The notes: a model not told the origin generated them from the letters alone. Shown: positions 16,177 to 26,261, numbered from the stretch's first letter. The stretch is 39,333 bases of DNA from Ectothiorhodospiraceae bacterium (GCA_020831845.1 JAFIFV010000079.1:1-39333), one strand, 5' to 3'. Translations and numbers: made by a program.

Positions 16177-17472
16177 TTGCCCCAATCCGCCACGAGCAGA
16201 CAACTGGCCGGCGTGTTGTTGCTGGTCGCTTGCGCCGCAACCATTCTGGCGGGTGTGATGGATGGGTCGGGGAGGCTGCTGGGAGGCGCAGCAGCCTGGG
16301 GGGCTGCGATACTGCTCTGGCCCCAGACGACCCGGCGCAGCCGCTGGCAGACGCTGATTCTGGCCGGCCTCGGATTCGCCGGCGTGGGCTACGGCGTCTC
16401 GCGAGGGGTGAGTCCGGACGTGGCACGCATCATCAGCGGCAACATGGGCCTGATTGCGCTGCTGATCGGCATCACGTTCCTGCAACTGGTGACCAGCGCC
16501 GACAGCGACGACGACGCAGGCAGACCGGGCCCCCGGGCCTTCCGCACCACGTCGCTGGGCGTGCATCTGTTCGGTGCGGTGATCAACATGTCCGCGGTGT
16601 TTATCGTCGGTGACCGGATGCGGCGCTACGGCCCGCTGCGAAGGCTGCACGGCATCCTGCTGACGCGCAGCTTCTCCACCGCCGGCCTGTGGTCACCCTT
16701 CTTTGCGGCCATGGGGGCCGCACTCAGCTTTGCACCCGGAGCGCAGATACTGGTGCTGATCGCCATCGGTACCAGCCTCACTCTCGTGGCCCTGGGAACC
16801 ACATGGTTCACCATGGCCCGCCAAGCAGACCACGCCTTCCACGGCTATCCGCTCAAATACGCCAACCTGCGCGTTCCCGCCATCATGGCCGTGCTGGTCA
16901 TCATCGCCCATCTGCTGCTGCCGGATGTGCCGATACTGATCATCGTCACCGCCACGGCGCCACTGATTGCCCTGGCGTACCTGCTACCCCGGGGCCGGAC
17001 TGGCCGCAGGACACTGATCGACCATATCCGCTTCAATCTGCCGGGCATCAACAACGAGGTTTGGCTGTTCATTTCAGCCGGCGTGCTCGCGGCCGGCATT
17101 GCCAGCGTGCTGGCCGCAACCGGGGACTGGCAGCCATTCTCCCGGGTCACGGCGCTGGAAGCCTGGCTGGTGGCAGGAGGAATTACCGCCATCGCAGCCA
17201 TCGGCATTCATCCGATCATCACCGTGGCAGCTGCCGCGACGTTGCTGGATGGCCTGCCTACGAACGAAAACCTGCTGGCCATGGCCTTCCTGTTCGGCTG
17301 GACCATGGGTATGTGCATCAACCCGCTCTCCGGCCTGAATCTGTCGCTGCAGGCACGCTACGGCATTCAGGGGATAGACATGATGCGTGCCAACGCCCGC
17401 TACGTGATGGGTATGCTGCTGGTTTTCGGCGCCTTGCTGTGGCTGGCGGAACACCTGCTCGGCGGTTACTGA
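16177..17472 (+). CDS. Polytopic membrane protein of unknown function, possible ion transporter
   Basis: A 431-residue protein with about 11 or 12 hydrophobic helices. The start is a TTG with GGAG 6 nt upstream; no earlier ATG is in frame. Two polar, Gly/Pro/Ser-rich breaks stand out inside hydrophobic regions: RSFSTAGLWSPFFAAMG in the first half and FGWTMGMCINPLSGLNLS near the end. Such paired re-entrant segments in two halves recall ion-transporter (IT) superfamily proteins, but this is only a resemblance. I recognise no named family. It is divergent from mgtE and overlaps the next minus-strand gene by 7 bp at the 3' ends. Confidence 0.75.
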   Translation: MPQSATSRQLAGVLLLVACAATILAGVMDGSGRLLGGAAAWGAAILLWPQTTRRSRWQTLILAGLGFAGVGYGVSRGVSPDVARIISGNMGLIALLIGITFLQLVTSADSDDDAGRPGPRAFRTTSLGVHLFGAVINMSAVFIVGDRMRRYGPLRRLHGILLTRSFSTAGLWSPFFAAMGAALSFAPGAQILVLIAIGTSLTLVALGTTWFTMARQADHAFHGYPLKYANLRVPAIMAVLVIIAHLLLPDVPILIIVTATAPLIALAYLLPRGRTGRRTLIDHIRFNLPGINNEVWLFISAGVLAAGIASVLAATGDWQPFSRVTALEAWLVAGGITAIAAIGIHPIITVAAAATLLDGLPTNENLLAMAFLFGWTMGMCINPLSGLNLSLQARYGIQGIDMMRANARYVMGMLLVFGALLWLAEHLLGGY

Positions 17473-17840
17473 AAAATGGAGATCAGATACGGCAGGTAGA
17501 CGACGACGAGTACCAGGGCAGCAATCAGTTCCGAGCGAATCACCACGCGCAGCTGCTGCTGGCGCTCCCCGCTTGCGCCGTCCATCAGAACCCGCGACAT
17601 CAGGGCATCCAGCAGCAGCCCGGAAAGGAACAAGGGCGCCATGACGGGAACCACAATGGTGAAAAAGAAGCCCGTGCCCTCGTACTCCGGCACGGTGTCA
17701 CCGCCGGGCGCAAGCACAATCACAACCGCGGTGAACAGCAACAGCGCCGCTCGCAGCGGGCCGAGTGCACGCAGGTAGCCGCCGAGCACAGTGGCCAGCG
17801 CCCCTGCAAAGCCTTGACTGTCGCTGGAATCCGTCATCAT
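17466..17840 (-). CDS. Small membrane protein of unknown function, 124 residues
   Basis: Three or four hydrophobic segments are visible (about residues 30-45, 58-80 and 100-124), with a short polar N-terminus, MMTDSSDSQGF. I chose the ATG at 17840 because AGAGG lies 6 nt upstream and a consensus promoter lies just before it. No family is recognised. It ends in a 7-bp tail-to-tail overlap with the larger membrane protein on the other strand, so expression of the two may interfere. Confidence 0.65.
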   Translation of the reverse strand: MMTDSSDSQGFAGALATVLGGYLRALGPLRAALLLFTAVVIVLAPGGDTVPEYEGTGFFFTIVVPVMAPLFLSGLLLDALMSRVLMDGASGERQQQLRVVIRSELIAALVLVVVYLPYLISIFQ

Positions 17841-17868
17841 GGGGTGCCTCTTGAGGAAAAACGGGCGC

Positions 17869-17898
17869 ATTATACGCACCGGAAGGATGCCATGTCAG
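17869..17898 (-). promoter_or_regulatory. Strong predicted sigma70 promoter
   Basis: On the minus strand CTGACA (17898-17893) and a perfect TATAAT (17874-17869) are 18 nt apart. The predicted start point is about 20 nt before the ATG at 17840, leaving a short leader with its ribosome-binding site. Confidence 0.6.
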
Positions 17899-17979
17899 GC
17901 GCCGCACTGCGCGCCGCCGCATTCATAATTTCCATTCAACCCCGCGCATTGGGTAGCATAACCAGCCCGGATACCGCAA

Positions 17980-18465
17980 ATGGAACGCAACATGACGGCA
18001 AGTGACAATCAGAAGCGCGAGCGTGCGCAGCGCACCCGCGAATTTCTCGACCTCCTGATCAGCCGCTATCCGGACTGCTTCAGCAAGAACCCCGAGAAGA
18101 TACGGCCGCTGGCCATCGGCATACAGAAGCCCCTGCGCGCCGAACTGGCGGACGACGAAGACCTGAAGGAGACGCCGGGCTGGCTGGTACGCCAGGCCCT
18201 GGCACTCTACACCCGCTCCCCCGCCTATCTGGAAGCCACGCTGTCCGGTCGCCAGCGGGTCAACCTGGACGGTTCCGACGCTGGGGAAATCACCGAGGAA
18301 GCCAAGCGCTTCGCGGGCGAGCGTCGCGAGGAGCAGAAGCAGCGGCAGGCCGCCCGACGCAAGGCCAAGGCGCCGAAGAAACCGGCCAAGCCGCGTCGCC
18401 CCAACCCCGAGGAGCAGAAACAGCGCAAGCTGGAAGCGCTGGCCCGGAAATTCAACAGCCGGTAG
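17980..18465 (+). CDS. proQ: ProQ/FinO-domain RNA chaperone
   Basis: A 161-residue RNA-binding protein. The FinO/ProQ domain covers about residues 15-115, with the recognisable YPDCFSKNPEKIRPLAIGI and LVRQALALYTRSPAYLEA blocks. The tail (about 118-161) is very rich in Lys, Arg, Glu and Gln. ProQ proteins bind structured RNAs and small RNA-mRNA pairs and act as global post-transcriptional regulators. The tail lacks the Tudor-like domain of E. coli ProQ, so this is the shorter form. A second ATG at 17992 is an alternative start; neither has a strong ribosome-binding site. The next gene follows after 31 nt. Confidence 0.88.
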   Translation: MERNMTASDNQKRERAQRTREFLDLLISRYPDCFSKNPEKIRPLAIGIQKPLRAELADDEDLKETPGWLVRQALALYTRSPAYLEATLSGRQRVNLDGSDAGEITEEAKRFAGERREEQKQRQAARRKAKAPKKPAKPRRPNPEEQKQRKLEALARKFNSR

Positions 18466-18496
18466 ACCCGGCAACGGAAAAAAGACCCGACCCCCG

Positions 18497-19108
18497 ATGA
18501 TCTACTGGCTGGACCTGTTCGGTACCGCCGTGTTCGCCGTATCCGGTGCACTGGCCGCCGGCAGGAAGAATCTCGATCTGTTCGGCGTGCTGGTGCTGGC
18601 CGTGGTCACCGCCATCGGCGGCGGCACGCTGCGTGATCTGACGCTGGGGGCGACGCCGGTGTTCTGGGTGACCGACCCCGTCTACCTGTGGCTGGCCTCC
18701 GCCGCCGGCCTGGTCACCATCTACCTGGCCCGTCATGATTTCCTGCAACGTCGCTTCCTGCCCATTGCCGACGCGCTGGGCCTTGCCACCTTCTGCGTGA
18801 TCGGGGCGGAAAGAGCGCTGAGCCTGGGAGTGAACCCCTCCATCGCAGTGCTGATGGGGGTGATGACTGGCGTCTTCGGCGGCATGATCCGCGACGTGTT
18901 GTGCGGCGAGGTGCCACTGGTGCTGCGCCGGGAACTCTACGCCACCGCCGCCCTGCTCGGCGCCACCGTCACGGTGGTACTGGCCTTGGTGCTGCCGGGC
19001 ATTGCGCTGGCTACCTGGGCTGGGCTGCTCTCGGCACTGGCGCTACGGCTGGCCGCGATTCGCTGGAACCTGTCGTTGCCTGTCTTCGTTCATCACTCCC
19101 GCCACTGA
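18497..19108 (+). CDS. TRIC/UPF0126-family (YicG-like) membrane channel
   Basis: A 203-residue inner-membrane protein with seven predicted helices in two repeats. The paired signatures GGGTLRD and GGMIRD, one per repeat, identify UPF0126 (older name glycine transporter domain), now linked to trimeric intracellular cation channels. Bacterial members conduct monovalent cations in vitro; the physiological role is uncertain. It starts 31 nt after proQ in the same direction and ends before a strong hairpin. Confidence 0.88.
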   Translation: MIYWLDLFGTAVFAVSGALAAGRKNLDLFGVLVLAVVTAIGGGTLRDLTLGATPVFWVTDPVYLWLASAAGLVTIYLARHDFLQRRFLPIADALGLATFCVIGAERALSLGVNPSIAVLMGVMTGVFGGMIRDVLCGEVPLVLRRELYATAALLGATVTVVLALVLPGIALATWAGLLSALALRLAAIRWNLSLPVFVHHSRH

Positions 19109-19113
19109 GCCGC

Positions 19114-19140
19114 TGAAGGAAGCACCGTTTGCTTCCTTCA
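19114..19140 (+). terminator. Hairpin after the TRIC-family gene
   Basis: A perfect 10-bp stem, TGAAGGAAGC (19114-19123) with GCTTCCTTCA (19131-19140), around a 7-nt loop. It begins 5 nt after the stop codon. There is no T-run after it, so it may act as a weak or Rho-assisted terminator, or protect the mRNA end. Confidence 0.45.
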
Positions 19141-19296
19141 AGCCATGTAAAGAAGTGCAAAACTGTGCCGGGGGTGACCGTCGCCGCACAAACGCTGTGG
19201 CATGATCGTCCCTGCGCGACACACGCCCCTGGCCTTTGGGTGAACCCGGCATGGGATGGTGTGTCCATGGGGAACATGTAACGGTGGCGAGCCAGA

Positions 19297-20487
19297 ATGA
19301 ACAAACTCGGGTGGATTGCGGCAATTGCGGTCATCGGCGCCGGCACGGCGCTCTGGTGGTGGCAACAGGGGGAGACGCCCTCCCCGGGTTCGGCCAGAGG
19401 CCCCGGGGGCGAGCGATCCATTGCGGTGGAGGCCGCCCCCGTCTCCCAGGGTTCCATCCAGTCATGGACCACCTTCACCGGTTCCCTGACCGCGGCGGCA
19501 CAGTTTGACGTTGCCGCACGCATTGCGGGCCGACTGGAAGTGCTGGAAGCCGACCTGGGCGATACCGTCGAGCAAGGCCAGGTCATCGCCCGGCTGGATG
19601 ACGAGGAGCCCATCCAGGAGTTGGAACAGGCGCGCGCAGAACTCGCCGTGGCGCGCGCCAACGTACTGGAAACACAAGCCTCGCTGGAAGCCGCCGAACG
19701 GGCCCTGCAACGCACACGGGAACTGCGCGAACAACGCGTGGCCTCGCAAAGCGAGCTGGACACGGCCACCACCGAGGCGCAGGCCCAGCAGGCACGGGTC
19801 GAGCTGGCGAAGTCACAGGTCATGCAGCGGGAAGCAGCGGTGCGCAGCGCCGAGATCCGCCTGTCCTACACCACCGTACGCGCCATATGGCAGGGGCCGG
19901 ATGTCTCGCGGGTGGTCGGTGAGCGCTACGCCGACGAAGGCACGCTGCTGCAAGCCAACTCCCCCATATTGTCCCTGGTCTCCCTGAATCCAGTGCGAGC
20001 GGTGGTGTTCACCACCGAATCCGACTACGCCCAGCTACGCATCGGTCAGGAAGTAGCCATCCGCAGCGACGCGTTGCCGGGCCGCACCTTCGAAGGCGAA
20101 ATCCAGCGGCTGGCGCCAGTATTCCGCGAGGCGTCCCGCCAGGCACGGGTGGAAATCCGGGTGCCGAACCCGGACGGACAGCTCAAACCCGGCATGTTCG
20201 TACGAGCGAGAGTGTTGGTGGATGCCCGCGACGACGCCACCCTCATTCCTACGGACGCGCTGGTGGAACGCAACGGCCGTCCCGGCGTGTTCCTGATCGA
20301 CGAGGACAGCCGGGCCCGCTTCCAGGAAGTGGAAACGGGCATCGAGGAAGGCGAGTTCGTGGAGATCCGCCGGCCGGCGATTTCCGGCAAGGTCGTGACC
20401 CTCGGCCAGCATCTGCTCAGTGACGGGCTGCGCGTTATCGTCAGCGAGGACGAGGACGCACTCAGCAACGTCGGGGCTCGTCGATGA
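19297..20487 (+). CDS. RND efflux periplasmic adaptor (MexA/AcrA-like)
   Basis: A 396-residue membrane-fusion protein. One N-terminal hydrophobic segment (residues 4-22) anchors or exports it and there is no lipobox Cys. After it come the first half of the lipoyl/barrel-sandwich domain (about 48-85), a long Ala/Glu/Gln-rich helical hairpin (about 95-170), the second lipoyl half, and the beta-barrel with PNPDGQLKPGMFVRARV, a familiar adaptor signature. It connects the pump to the outer-membrane channel encoded two genes downstream. Its stop overlaps the pump start by 4 bp (ATGA). No regulator gene is adjacent. Confidence 0.92.
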   Translation: MNKLGWIAAIAVIGAGTALWWWQQGETPSPGSARGPGGERSIAVEAAPVSQGSIQSWTTFTGSLTAAAQFDVAARIAGRLEVLEADLGDTVEQGQVIARLDDEEPIQELEQARAELAVARANVLETQASLEAAERALQRTRELREQRVASQSELDTATTEAQAQQARVELAKSQVMQREAAVRSAEIRLSYTTVRAIWQGPDVSRVVGERYADEGTLLQANSPILSLVSLNPVRAVVFTTESDYAQLRIGQEVAIRSDALPGRTFEGEIQRLAPVFREASRQARVEIRVPNPDGQLKPGMFVRARVLVDARDDATLIPTDALVERNGRPGVFLIDEDSRARFQEVETGIEEGEFVEIRRPAISGKVVTLGQHLLSDGLRVIVSEDEDALSNVGARR

Positions 20488-23400
20488 ACGCTGCCGGCTT
20501 CACGGTCGACCGGCCGGTGCTGACCGCGATGGTCACGCTGATCGTCGTGACGCTGGGCCTGATGTCCCTGACCCGATTGCCCATCGATCTGCTGCCGGAC
20601 ATCACCTACCCCACGATTACCGTCACCACCAATTACCAGAACGCCGGGCCGGAAGAGGTGGAGCAACTGGTCACCCGACCGGTGGAGGAAGCGGTATCGG
20701 CGGTGCCGGGAGTGGAGGAAGTCAGCTCCACCTCCACAGAAGGCAACAGCAATGTGCGCGTCTCGTTCAGCTGGGGCACCAACCTGGACGAGGCCACCAA
20801 CGAGATTCGCGACCGCCTGGACCGCATCGCCAACGCCCTGCCGGACGATGCCGACCGGCCGCAGGTGCGCAAGTTCGACACCGGCAGCTCACCCATCCTG
20901 CTGCTCGGCGCCTCCAGCCGCCTGGACCCGATCGAGGCCCGGCAGATCATCGACGACCGCATCCGCCCGCGGCTGGAACGGGTGCCGGGCGTGGCCGCGG
21001 TGGACGTCTGGGGCGGCCTGGAGCGCGAAATCCGGGTGGAGGTGGACATGGACCGGCTGCTGGCCTTCGGCCTCGGCCTGGACGCGATCCAGCAATCCAT
21101 CCGCGACGCCAACGTGGTGGTCCCTGCCGGCGAGATCCAGCGCGGCCGTTTCGACATACGCCTGCGCACACCGGCCGAGTTCCGCTCCCTGGACGAACTC
21201 CGCGCCACCGTACTGGACGTGCGCGACGGCGCCCCCATCTACCTGCACCAGGTCGCGGAGGTTCGCGACACCCACCAGCGCATCACCCGGCTGATACGCA
21301 TCAACGAGGATGCCGGCGTGCGCCTGGCCATCCGCAAGCAGTCGGACGCCAACACCGTGCAGGTGGCGGATGCGGTCAAGCGCGAGCTGGGCAGCCTGAA
21401 CCGCGATTTCCCACAGTTCAATCTCGTGCCCGCGATCGACAATGCCCGCTTCATCGAACGCTCCATCGCGAACGTCAGCCGTTCGATACTCTACGGCGGC
21501 AGCCTGGCCATACTGGTGCTGCTGTTCTTCCTGCGCAATATCCGCAGCACCCTGGTGGCGGCAACCGCCATTCCGGTCTCGGTCATTGCCACCTTCATGC
21601 TGATCTACTTCGGTGGCTTCACGCTGAACCTGATGACGCTGGGCGGACTGGCCCTCGGCGTCGGCCTGATGGTGGACAACGCCATTGTCGTGATCGAGAA
21701 CATTTCCAGGCACCAGCAGGAGTACGGCAGCGATTCGCGGAAGGCCGCCATCATCGGCACCGGCGAGGTCTCCCCCGCCATCATCGCCAGCACTCTGACC
21801 ACCATGGCCATCTTCCTGCCCATGTTCTTCGCCCAGGAACTGGGGGGTGTGCTGTTCCGGCAGCTGGCCTTCGTGGTGGCCTTTGCATTGTTCTGCTCGC
21901 TGCTGGTGGCGCTGACCCTGGTTCCCACCCTGATGGGCCTGATGCGCAACCAGCAAAAGCCGGCCACCGGCGCCGTCCGCCGGCTCAGCGACGGCTGCGG
22001 GAGGATGGTGCAGGGGCTGGAGAACGCGCAGCTGCGCGCGCTGAACTGGACCTTGTCCCACCGGGCAATCGCGATCTCCATTGCCGGGCTGACCTTTATC
22101 CTGGCAGTTGCGCTGGTCCCGAGGCTCGGCACCGAATTCATGCCGCCCACCGATGAAGGCGAGCTGCGTGTTTCCATCGAAATGGAACCCGGCACCCGCC
22201 TGGAGGTGCTCGACCGGCGCGTGCGGCAGGTGGAACGGATACTGGCAGACGCCGTGCCGGAAGCATCCAACATCATCGTCAGCGTCGGCGCCTCCGGGTT
22301 CCGCGCCTCGTCGCCGGCCACCGCCTCCATCCAGATCCAGCTGGCGGATCTGGCCGAGCGCGGCCGCTCCAGCGAGCAGATCGCCGCCGAGCTCCGGCCC
22401 GCGCTCGCCAACCTGCCGGGCACCACGGTCCGTGTACGCGCCAGCCAGGGCATGATCATGCGCGGCCTCGGCACGGAAGAAGGCGAGCGGCTGTCAGTGG
22501 AAATCCGGGGTTTCGAGCTGGACGTGCTGGACCAGTTGGGCCGCGAGGTGGAACGGCTGCTGCGCGACGTGGACGGGATCACCGACGTACGCATGGGACG
22601 CGAGGAGGGCATGCCGCAACAGGTCTTGCGCATCGACCGCCAGCGGGCCGCTGACCAGGGGGTGAACGTGGCCCAGGTGGCCCGGGCCGTGGAAACCGCC
22701 ATGGCGGGAAGCAGCGCCGGACAGTTCCGGGACGGCGGCACCGAACACCGGATCTGGGTACAACTGCGCGATGCGGAACAGATGGGACTGGACGACATCC
22801 TCAACCTGACGCTGCCGGGCTCCAACGGCGAGGCTGTCGCCCTGCGCAACCTGGTGCGCTTCGAACCCAGCACCGGCCCGATCCAGATTTTCCGCAAGGA
22901 ACAGCAACGCCTGAACACGGTCTCCGCCAACATTGCCGGCCGGGACCTGGGCTCCGTGGTGGCGGAAGCGCAGCAACGGCTGGATGAACTGCCTCTGCCC
23001 CGCAACGTGGATATCACCTTCGCCGGCGATTTCGAGGAGCAGCAGGCGGCGTTCTCCGAGCTGTTCATCAACCTGCTGCTGGCGGTGGCACTGGTGTACA
23101 TGGTCATGGCCAGCCTGTACGAATCGTTCCGAGACCCGCTCATCGTCATGTGTGCGGTACCGCTGGCAGCCATCGGCGTGATCTCGGCGCTGCTGCTTAC
23201 CGACACCACACTGAACGTGCAATCGTTCATCGGCTGCATCATGCTGGTGGGTATTGCCGTGAACAACGCGATTCTCCTGGTGGATCAGAGCGCCCGTCTG
23301 CACCGTAAGGAAGGCCTCGCGGTGCGTGAAGCCGTCACCGAAGCCTCCCGTCGGCGCCTGCGCCCCATCCTGATGACCTCGCTCACCACCATTCTGGCGC

Positions 23401-23579
23401 TGCTGCCGCTGGCGCTGGGCTGGGGTGAAGGCGGTGAGGCGCAGGCACCGATGGCGCGGGCGGTGATCGGCGGACTGCTCAGCTCCACCATCATCACGCT
23501 GCTGATCATTCCGGCGCTGTACACGCTGTTCCACCGGGACACGGCGGTACAGACGCAGCCGCAGGGAGCCACAACGTGA
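20484..23579 (+). CDS. RND multidrug-type efflux pump (HAE1 family)
   Basis: A 1031-residue inner-membrane proton antiporter, full length for AcrB-like pumps. It has the two-fold repeat: helix 1 (about 12-30), a large periplasmic loop, helices 2-6, a second periplasmic loop, and helices 8-12. The N-terminal block [21 protein letters not shown] and the helix-4 motif [14 protein letters not shown] are typical. In that motif the first of AcrB's paired aspartates is kept (D398) while the second is Asn, as in many non-AcrB HAE1 pumps. It is joined by 4-bp overlaps to the adaptor and the channel. Substrates cannot be read from the sequence; lipophilic drugs or solvents are usual. Confidence 0.93.
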   Translation: MNAAGFTVDRPVLTAMVTLIVVTLGLMSLTRLPIDLLPDITYPTITVTTNYQNAGPEEVEQLVTRPVEEAVSAVPGVEEVSSTSTEGNSNVRVSFSWGTNLDEATNEIRDRLDRIANALPDDADRPQVRKFDTGSSPILLLGASSRLDPIEARQIIDDRIRPRLERVPGVAAVDVWGGLEREIRVEVDMDRLLAFGLGLDAIQQSIRDANVVVPAGEIQRGRFDIRLRTPAEFRSLDELRATVLDVRDGAPIYLHQVAEVRDTHQRITRLIRINEDAGVRLAIRKQSDANTVQVADAVKRELGSLNRDFPQFNLVPAIDNARFIERSIANVSRSILYGGSLAILVLLFFLRNIRSTLVAATAIPVSVIATFMLIYFGGFTLNLMTLGGLALGVGLMVDNAIVVIENISRHQQEYGSDSRKAAIIGTGEVSPAIIASTLTTMAIFLPMFFAQELGGVLFRQLAFVVAFALFCSLLVALTLVPTLMGLMRNQQKPATGAVRRLSDGCGRMVQGLENAQLRALNWTLSHRAIAISIAGLTFILAVALVPRLGTEFMPPTDEGELRVSIEMEPGTRLEVLDRRVRQVERILADAVPEASNIIVSVGASGFRASSPATASIQIQLADLAERGRSSEQIAAELRPALANLPGTTVRVRASQGMIMRGLGTEEGERLSVEIRGFELDVLDQLGREVERLLRDVDGITDVRMGREEGMPQQVLRIDRQRAADQGVNVAQVARAVETAMAGSSAGQFRDGGTEHRIWVQLRDAEQMGLDDILNLTLPGSNGEAVALRNLVRFEPSTGPIQIFRKEQQRLNTVSANIAGRDLGSVVAEAQQRLDELPLPRNVDITFAGDFEEQQAAFSELFINLLLAVALVYMVMASLYESFRDPLIVMCAVPLAAIGVISALLLTDTTLNVQSFIGCIMLVGIAVNNAILLVDQSARLHRKEGLAVREAVTEASRRRLRPILMTSLTTILALLPLALGWGEGGEAQAPMARAVIGGLLSSTIITLLIIPALYTLFHRDTAVQTQPQGATT

Positions 23580-25228
23580 GAGGCCACACGTCCGTACTGA
23601 TTGCCACGCTGCTGCTCTGCCCGTTTGCCGCCGCAGCGCAACAGCAGAGCCCGCCGCCTTCGCTGGACCCGGAGCTGCAGACCGCGCGGGATGAAGACCG
23701 CATCCGTCATCTGCAACCGGAAGTGCCCGGCATGGGCCGCGGACCCACGGGCCTGGATCTCAGCCTGCCCATGGAGTGGGATCCGGGCACCGACCCCGAC
23801 CCGGTGGAGCCTCTCAGCATCACCGTGGAGAACGCGGTGTTTCTCAGCTTGCGCAACAACCAGTCTCTGAGCGTGGAGCAACTGCAGCCGCTGATCACCG
23901 GCACCTTCGAGGCCATCGAGCGGGCGCAGTTCGACCCCACGGTTTTCGCGGAACTGGCGGTGGCCAGGGACCGGATCGTGCGCCAGCCGGAGGAAGTGGA
24001 ACAATCGCCGTTCGAACTCCGTGGAGAGCGCGACACGGCCGAACTGGGCATCCGCCAAGTACTTCCCACCGGCACCGAACTGCAGCTCAGCCTGGGCGGT
24101 GTGCGGCAGGAATCCAACCGCGCCCCGGAGCAATTCGAGACGCGCGCCGGCATCACGCTCACCCAGGCCCTGCTGCGCGGGGCCAGCATCGAGTCCAACC
24201 TGGCCCGGCTGCGGCAGAGCCAGCTGGACACCCAGGCGTCCATGTACGAGCTGCGCGGTTTCGCCGAAGCTCTGGTCTCCGATGTCGAAACCGCATACTG
24301 GAACTACGTGCTGGCCGCGGAACGCATGAACATCTTCGAAGAGGCGCTGAGCGTTGCCGAGCAACAGCTCTCCGATACGCTGCGCCGCATCGACGTGGGG
24401 CAGCTGGCGGAAACCGAAGAGGCCGCCGCGCGCGCCGAAGTGGCCTTACGCCGCCAGGGTCTCATTGACGCCCGCAGCACCCGCGAACAGCGGCGACTGC
24501 AGCTGTTGCGGCTGATGAATCCGCCGGACAGCGACTGGGACCGGCAGGTGGAAACGCTGGACGAACCAGTGATGCCGGAGATGCCCCAGGACGACGTCCG
24601 CGCCTACCTGCAGCTGGCGCAACGCCTGCGGCCGGATCTGAACGAGGCCCGGTTGCGGGTGCAGCGCGGTGAACTGGAGGTGGTGCGCACGCGCAACGGC
24701 GTGTTGCCGCGACTTGACCTGTTCGTGACGCTGGGCAAATCCGGCTACGCGGATTCCTTTGGCAGCGCTGGACGCGATATCGACGGCCCGGGCTACGACC
24801 TGCAGGCCGGGGTCCGGATGGAGGCGCCGCTGGGCAACCGCGGCCCGCGGGCCGAACGCCGGCACGCGGAGCTGAGCCGCCAGCAGGCGGTGGAAAGCGT
24901 TGCCAACCTGGCGCAGCTGGCAGCGCTGGATGTGCGCGTGGCCTGGCTGGAAGTGGACCGCAGCCGGGAGCTGATCAGTGCCACCGCGGCCACCCGTGAA
25001 CTGCAGGAGGAAGTCCTGCGCGCCGAGCAGGCACGGTTCGGCGTCGGCAGCGCCACCGCGCTGACTGTGGCCCAGGCCCAGCGCGACCTGGTGGAAAGCC
25101 AGCTGGAGGAAGTGGAGGCGACGATTGCCTACCGGCTGGCGTTGATCGATCTCTACTGGCAGAGCGGCACCCTGCTGCTGCGCAGGGGCATTGCTGCGCC
25201 GGGAAACCAGGAAGTGGTCCTGCGCTAA
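23576..25228 (+). CDS. TolC-family outer-membrane channel of the RND operon
   Basis: A 550-residue outer-membrane efflux protein starting at a GTG inside the pump stop (GTGA overlap), with GGGAG 7 nt upstream. The signal peptide is [21 protein letters not shown], cut before QQQ. A Pro/Glu/Asp-rich stretch of about 55 residues precedes the channel fold, longer than usual. Two TolC repeats follow, with typical coiled-coil segments ([37 protein letters not shown]). It completes the three-part pump by giving an exit through the outer membrane. It ends 75 nt from the convergent sodium-channel gene. Confidence 0.9.
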   Translation: MRGHTSVLIATLLLCPFAAAAQQQSPPPSLDPELQTARDEDRIRHLQPEVPGMGRGPTGLDLSLPMEWDPGTDPDPVEPLSITVENAVFLSLRNNQSLSVEQLQPLITGTFEAIERAQFDPTVFAELAVARDRIVRQPEEVEQSPFELRGERDTAELGIRQVLPTGTELQLSLGGVRQESNRAPEQFETRAGITLTQALLRGASIESNLARLRQSQLDTQASMYELRGFAEALVSDVETAYWNYVLAAERMNIFEEALSVAEQQLSDTLRRIDVGQLAETEEAAARAEVALRRQGLIDARSTREQRRLQLLRLMNPPDSDWDRQVETLDEPVMPEMPQDDVRAYLQLAQRLRPDLNEARLRVQRGELEVVRTRNGVLPRLDLFVTLGKSGYADSFGSAGRDIDGPGYDLQAGVRMEAPLGNRGPRAERRHAELSRQQAVESVANLAQLAALDVRVAWLEVDRSRELISATAATRELQEEVLRAEQARFGVGSATALTVAQAQRDLVESQLEEVEATIAYRLALIDLYWQSGTLLLRRGIAAPGNQEVVLR

Positions 25229-25237
25229 GGAAAAGCT

Positions 25238-25266
25238 GTCGGAATGCCGGTGCGCCGGGATCCGAC
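25238..25266. terminator. Hairpin between convergent genes
   Basis: Outer arms GTCGGA (25238-25243) and TCCGAC (25261-25266) enclose an inner CCGG/CCGG stem with a TGCG loop, separated by a small asymmetric internal loop. It lies between the RND channel gene and the sodium channel gene and could end both transcripts. No clear T-run is present. Confidence 0.4.
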
Positions 25267-25303
25267 TTCGGCCAACCACACCTCGCATCAAGGGGAGCGC
25301 TGA

Positions 25304-26218
25304 TTAACTCCCGCGCTCGCCTCTGGATTCGCGATCCCGCTGCTCCATGCGTTCCACCCGCTCGCTGACCTCGCGCAGCAGGTTCAGCATTTCCTCGCGC
25401 TCGGCATGAGCCCGGGCTTCTGTTTCGGAGCGCTTGGCATCTTCCAATTCATAATGCCGTTCCTGCATGGTGCTGACGATAATCCCGATGAACAGGTTCA
25501 GCACGGTGAAGGCCGTCACCAGAATGAAAGTCACGAAGTATACCCACGCATACGGATACTGCTGCATGACCGGCCGGGCGATTTCCTGGGACCAGCTCTC
25601 CAGCGTCATGATCTGGAACAGCGAGAACATGGTCCGGCCCAGGTGACCGAAGTTCGCCGGGAAACTCTCGCCGAACAGCTTGGTGCCCATGACCGCGAAG
25701 ACGTAGAACACCAGCAGTAACAGCAGGGCTATCCAGGCGATGCTGGGAATGGCCTTCAACAGCGACTCGATGATCTCCCGCAGCCGCCGGATCTTGGTCA
25801 GGAGGCGCAGCACGCGCAGGATGCGGAGCGCACGCAGGATGGAGAACGGCCCCGAGTCGGGCACCAGCGCGATGGCCACGATGAAGAAATCGAACACGTT
25901 CCAGGGCTCGCGGAAGAAACGCGGCCCGAAGGCGTAGAGCTTCAGGGAGATCTCGATCACGAAAACAGCCAGAATCGCCTGCTCGACCGGATAAAGAAGC
26001 CAGCCCGCCTCCCGCTGGATCACCTCGAAGGTTTCCAGGCCCAGCGTAATGGCGTTGATCACGATCAGTCCGATGATCAGGTTCTGTATGCGCTGGCTTT
26101 CCACCCAGTCGCCGACCCGCTGACGCAGGCCGCGTTGTGCAACATTATCCATGGAGTCGGACGTCAACCTCTTCTTGTACGCTGGGAGAAAACGGAGGTG
26201 ATCGCGGGCATGAATCAT
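25304..26218 (-). CDS. Bacterial voltage-gated sodium channel (NaChBac/NavAb family)
   Basis: A 304-residue, six-helix channel subunit that should form tetramers. S4 (about 126-150) has four gating arginines at every third position: R129, R132, R135, R138. S2 has E89 and S3 has D110 in WNVFDFF, matching the counter-charges of NavAb. The pore filter is TLESWS (205-210) within FQIMTLESWS, the same as in NavAb and NavMs, which gives Na+ selectivity. S6 (about 223-250) is followed by a charged neck and a C-terminal coiled coil (about 276-296). The ATG at 26218 has AGGG 6 nt upstream and a TATAAT before it; an ATG at 26152 would drop 22 residues. It follows a DUF445 gene. Roles in salt, pH or motility responses are inference. 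Confidence 0.92.
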   Translation of the reverse strand: MIHARDHLRFLPAYKKRLTSDSMDNVAQRGLRQRVGDWVESQRIQNLIIGLIVINAITLGLETFEVIQREAGWLLYPVEQAILAVFVIEISLKLYAFGPRFFREPWNVFDFFIVAIALVPDSGPFSILRALRILRVLRLLTKIRRLREIIESLLKAIPSIAWIALLLLLVFYVFAVMGTKLFGESFPANFGHLGRTMFSLFQIMTLESWSQEIARPVMQQYPYAWVYFVTFILVTAFTVLNLFIGIIVSTMQERHYELEDAKRSETEARAHAEREEMLNLLREVSERVERMEQRDRESRGERGS

Positions 26219-26244
26219 GCGATTCCCTAATCGCGAATCCCGGC

Positions 26245-26250
26245 ATTATA
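26245..26250 (-). promoter_or_regulatory. Consensus -10 element before the sodium-channel gene
   Basis: A perfect TATAAT on the minus strand lies in the 43-nt gap after the DUF445 stop, about 27 nt before the channel ATG at 26218. The matching -35 region (GTTTTC) is weak. It suggests the channel can be transcribed separately from the DUF445 gene. Confidence 0.4.
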
Positions 26251-26261
26251 CGGCGTTCGCA

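Noticed and set aside
13962..16613. An 883-codon open frame on the plus strand opposite the DUF457 and mgtE genes
   Set aside because: It is antisense to two well-recognised genes, is rich in His, Gln, Arg and Pro, has no domain, and is the usual product of GC-rich codon bias on the opposite strand.
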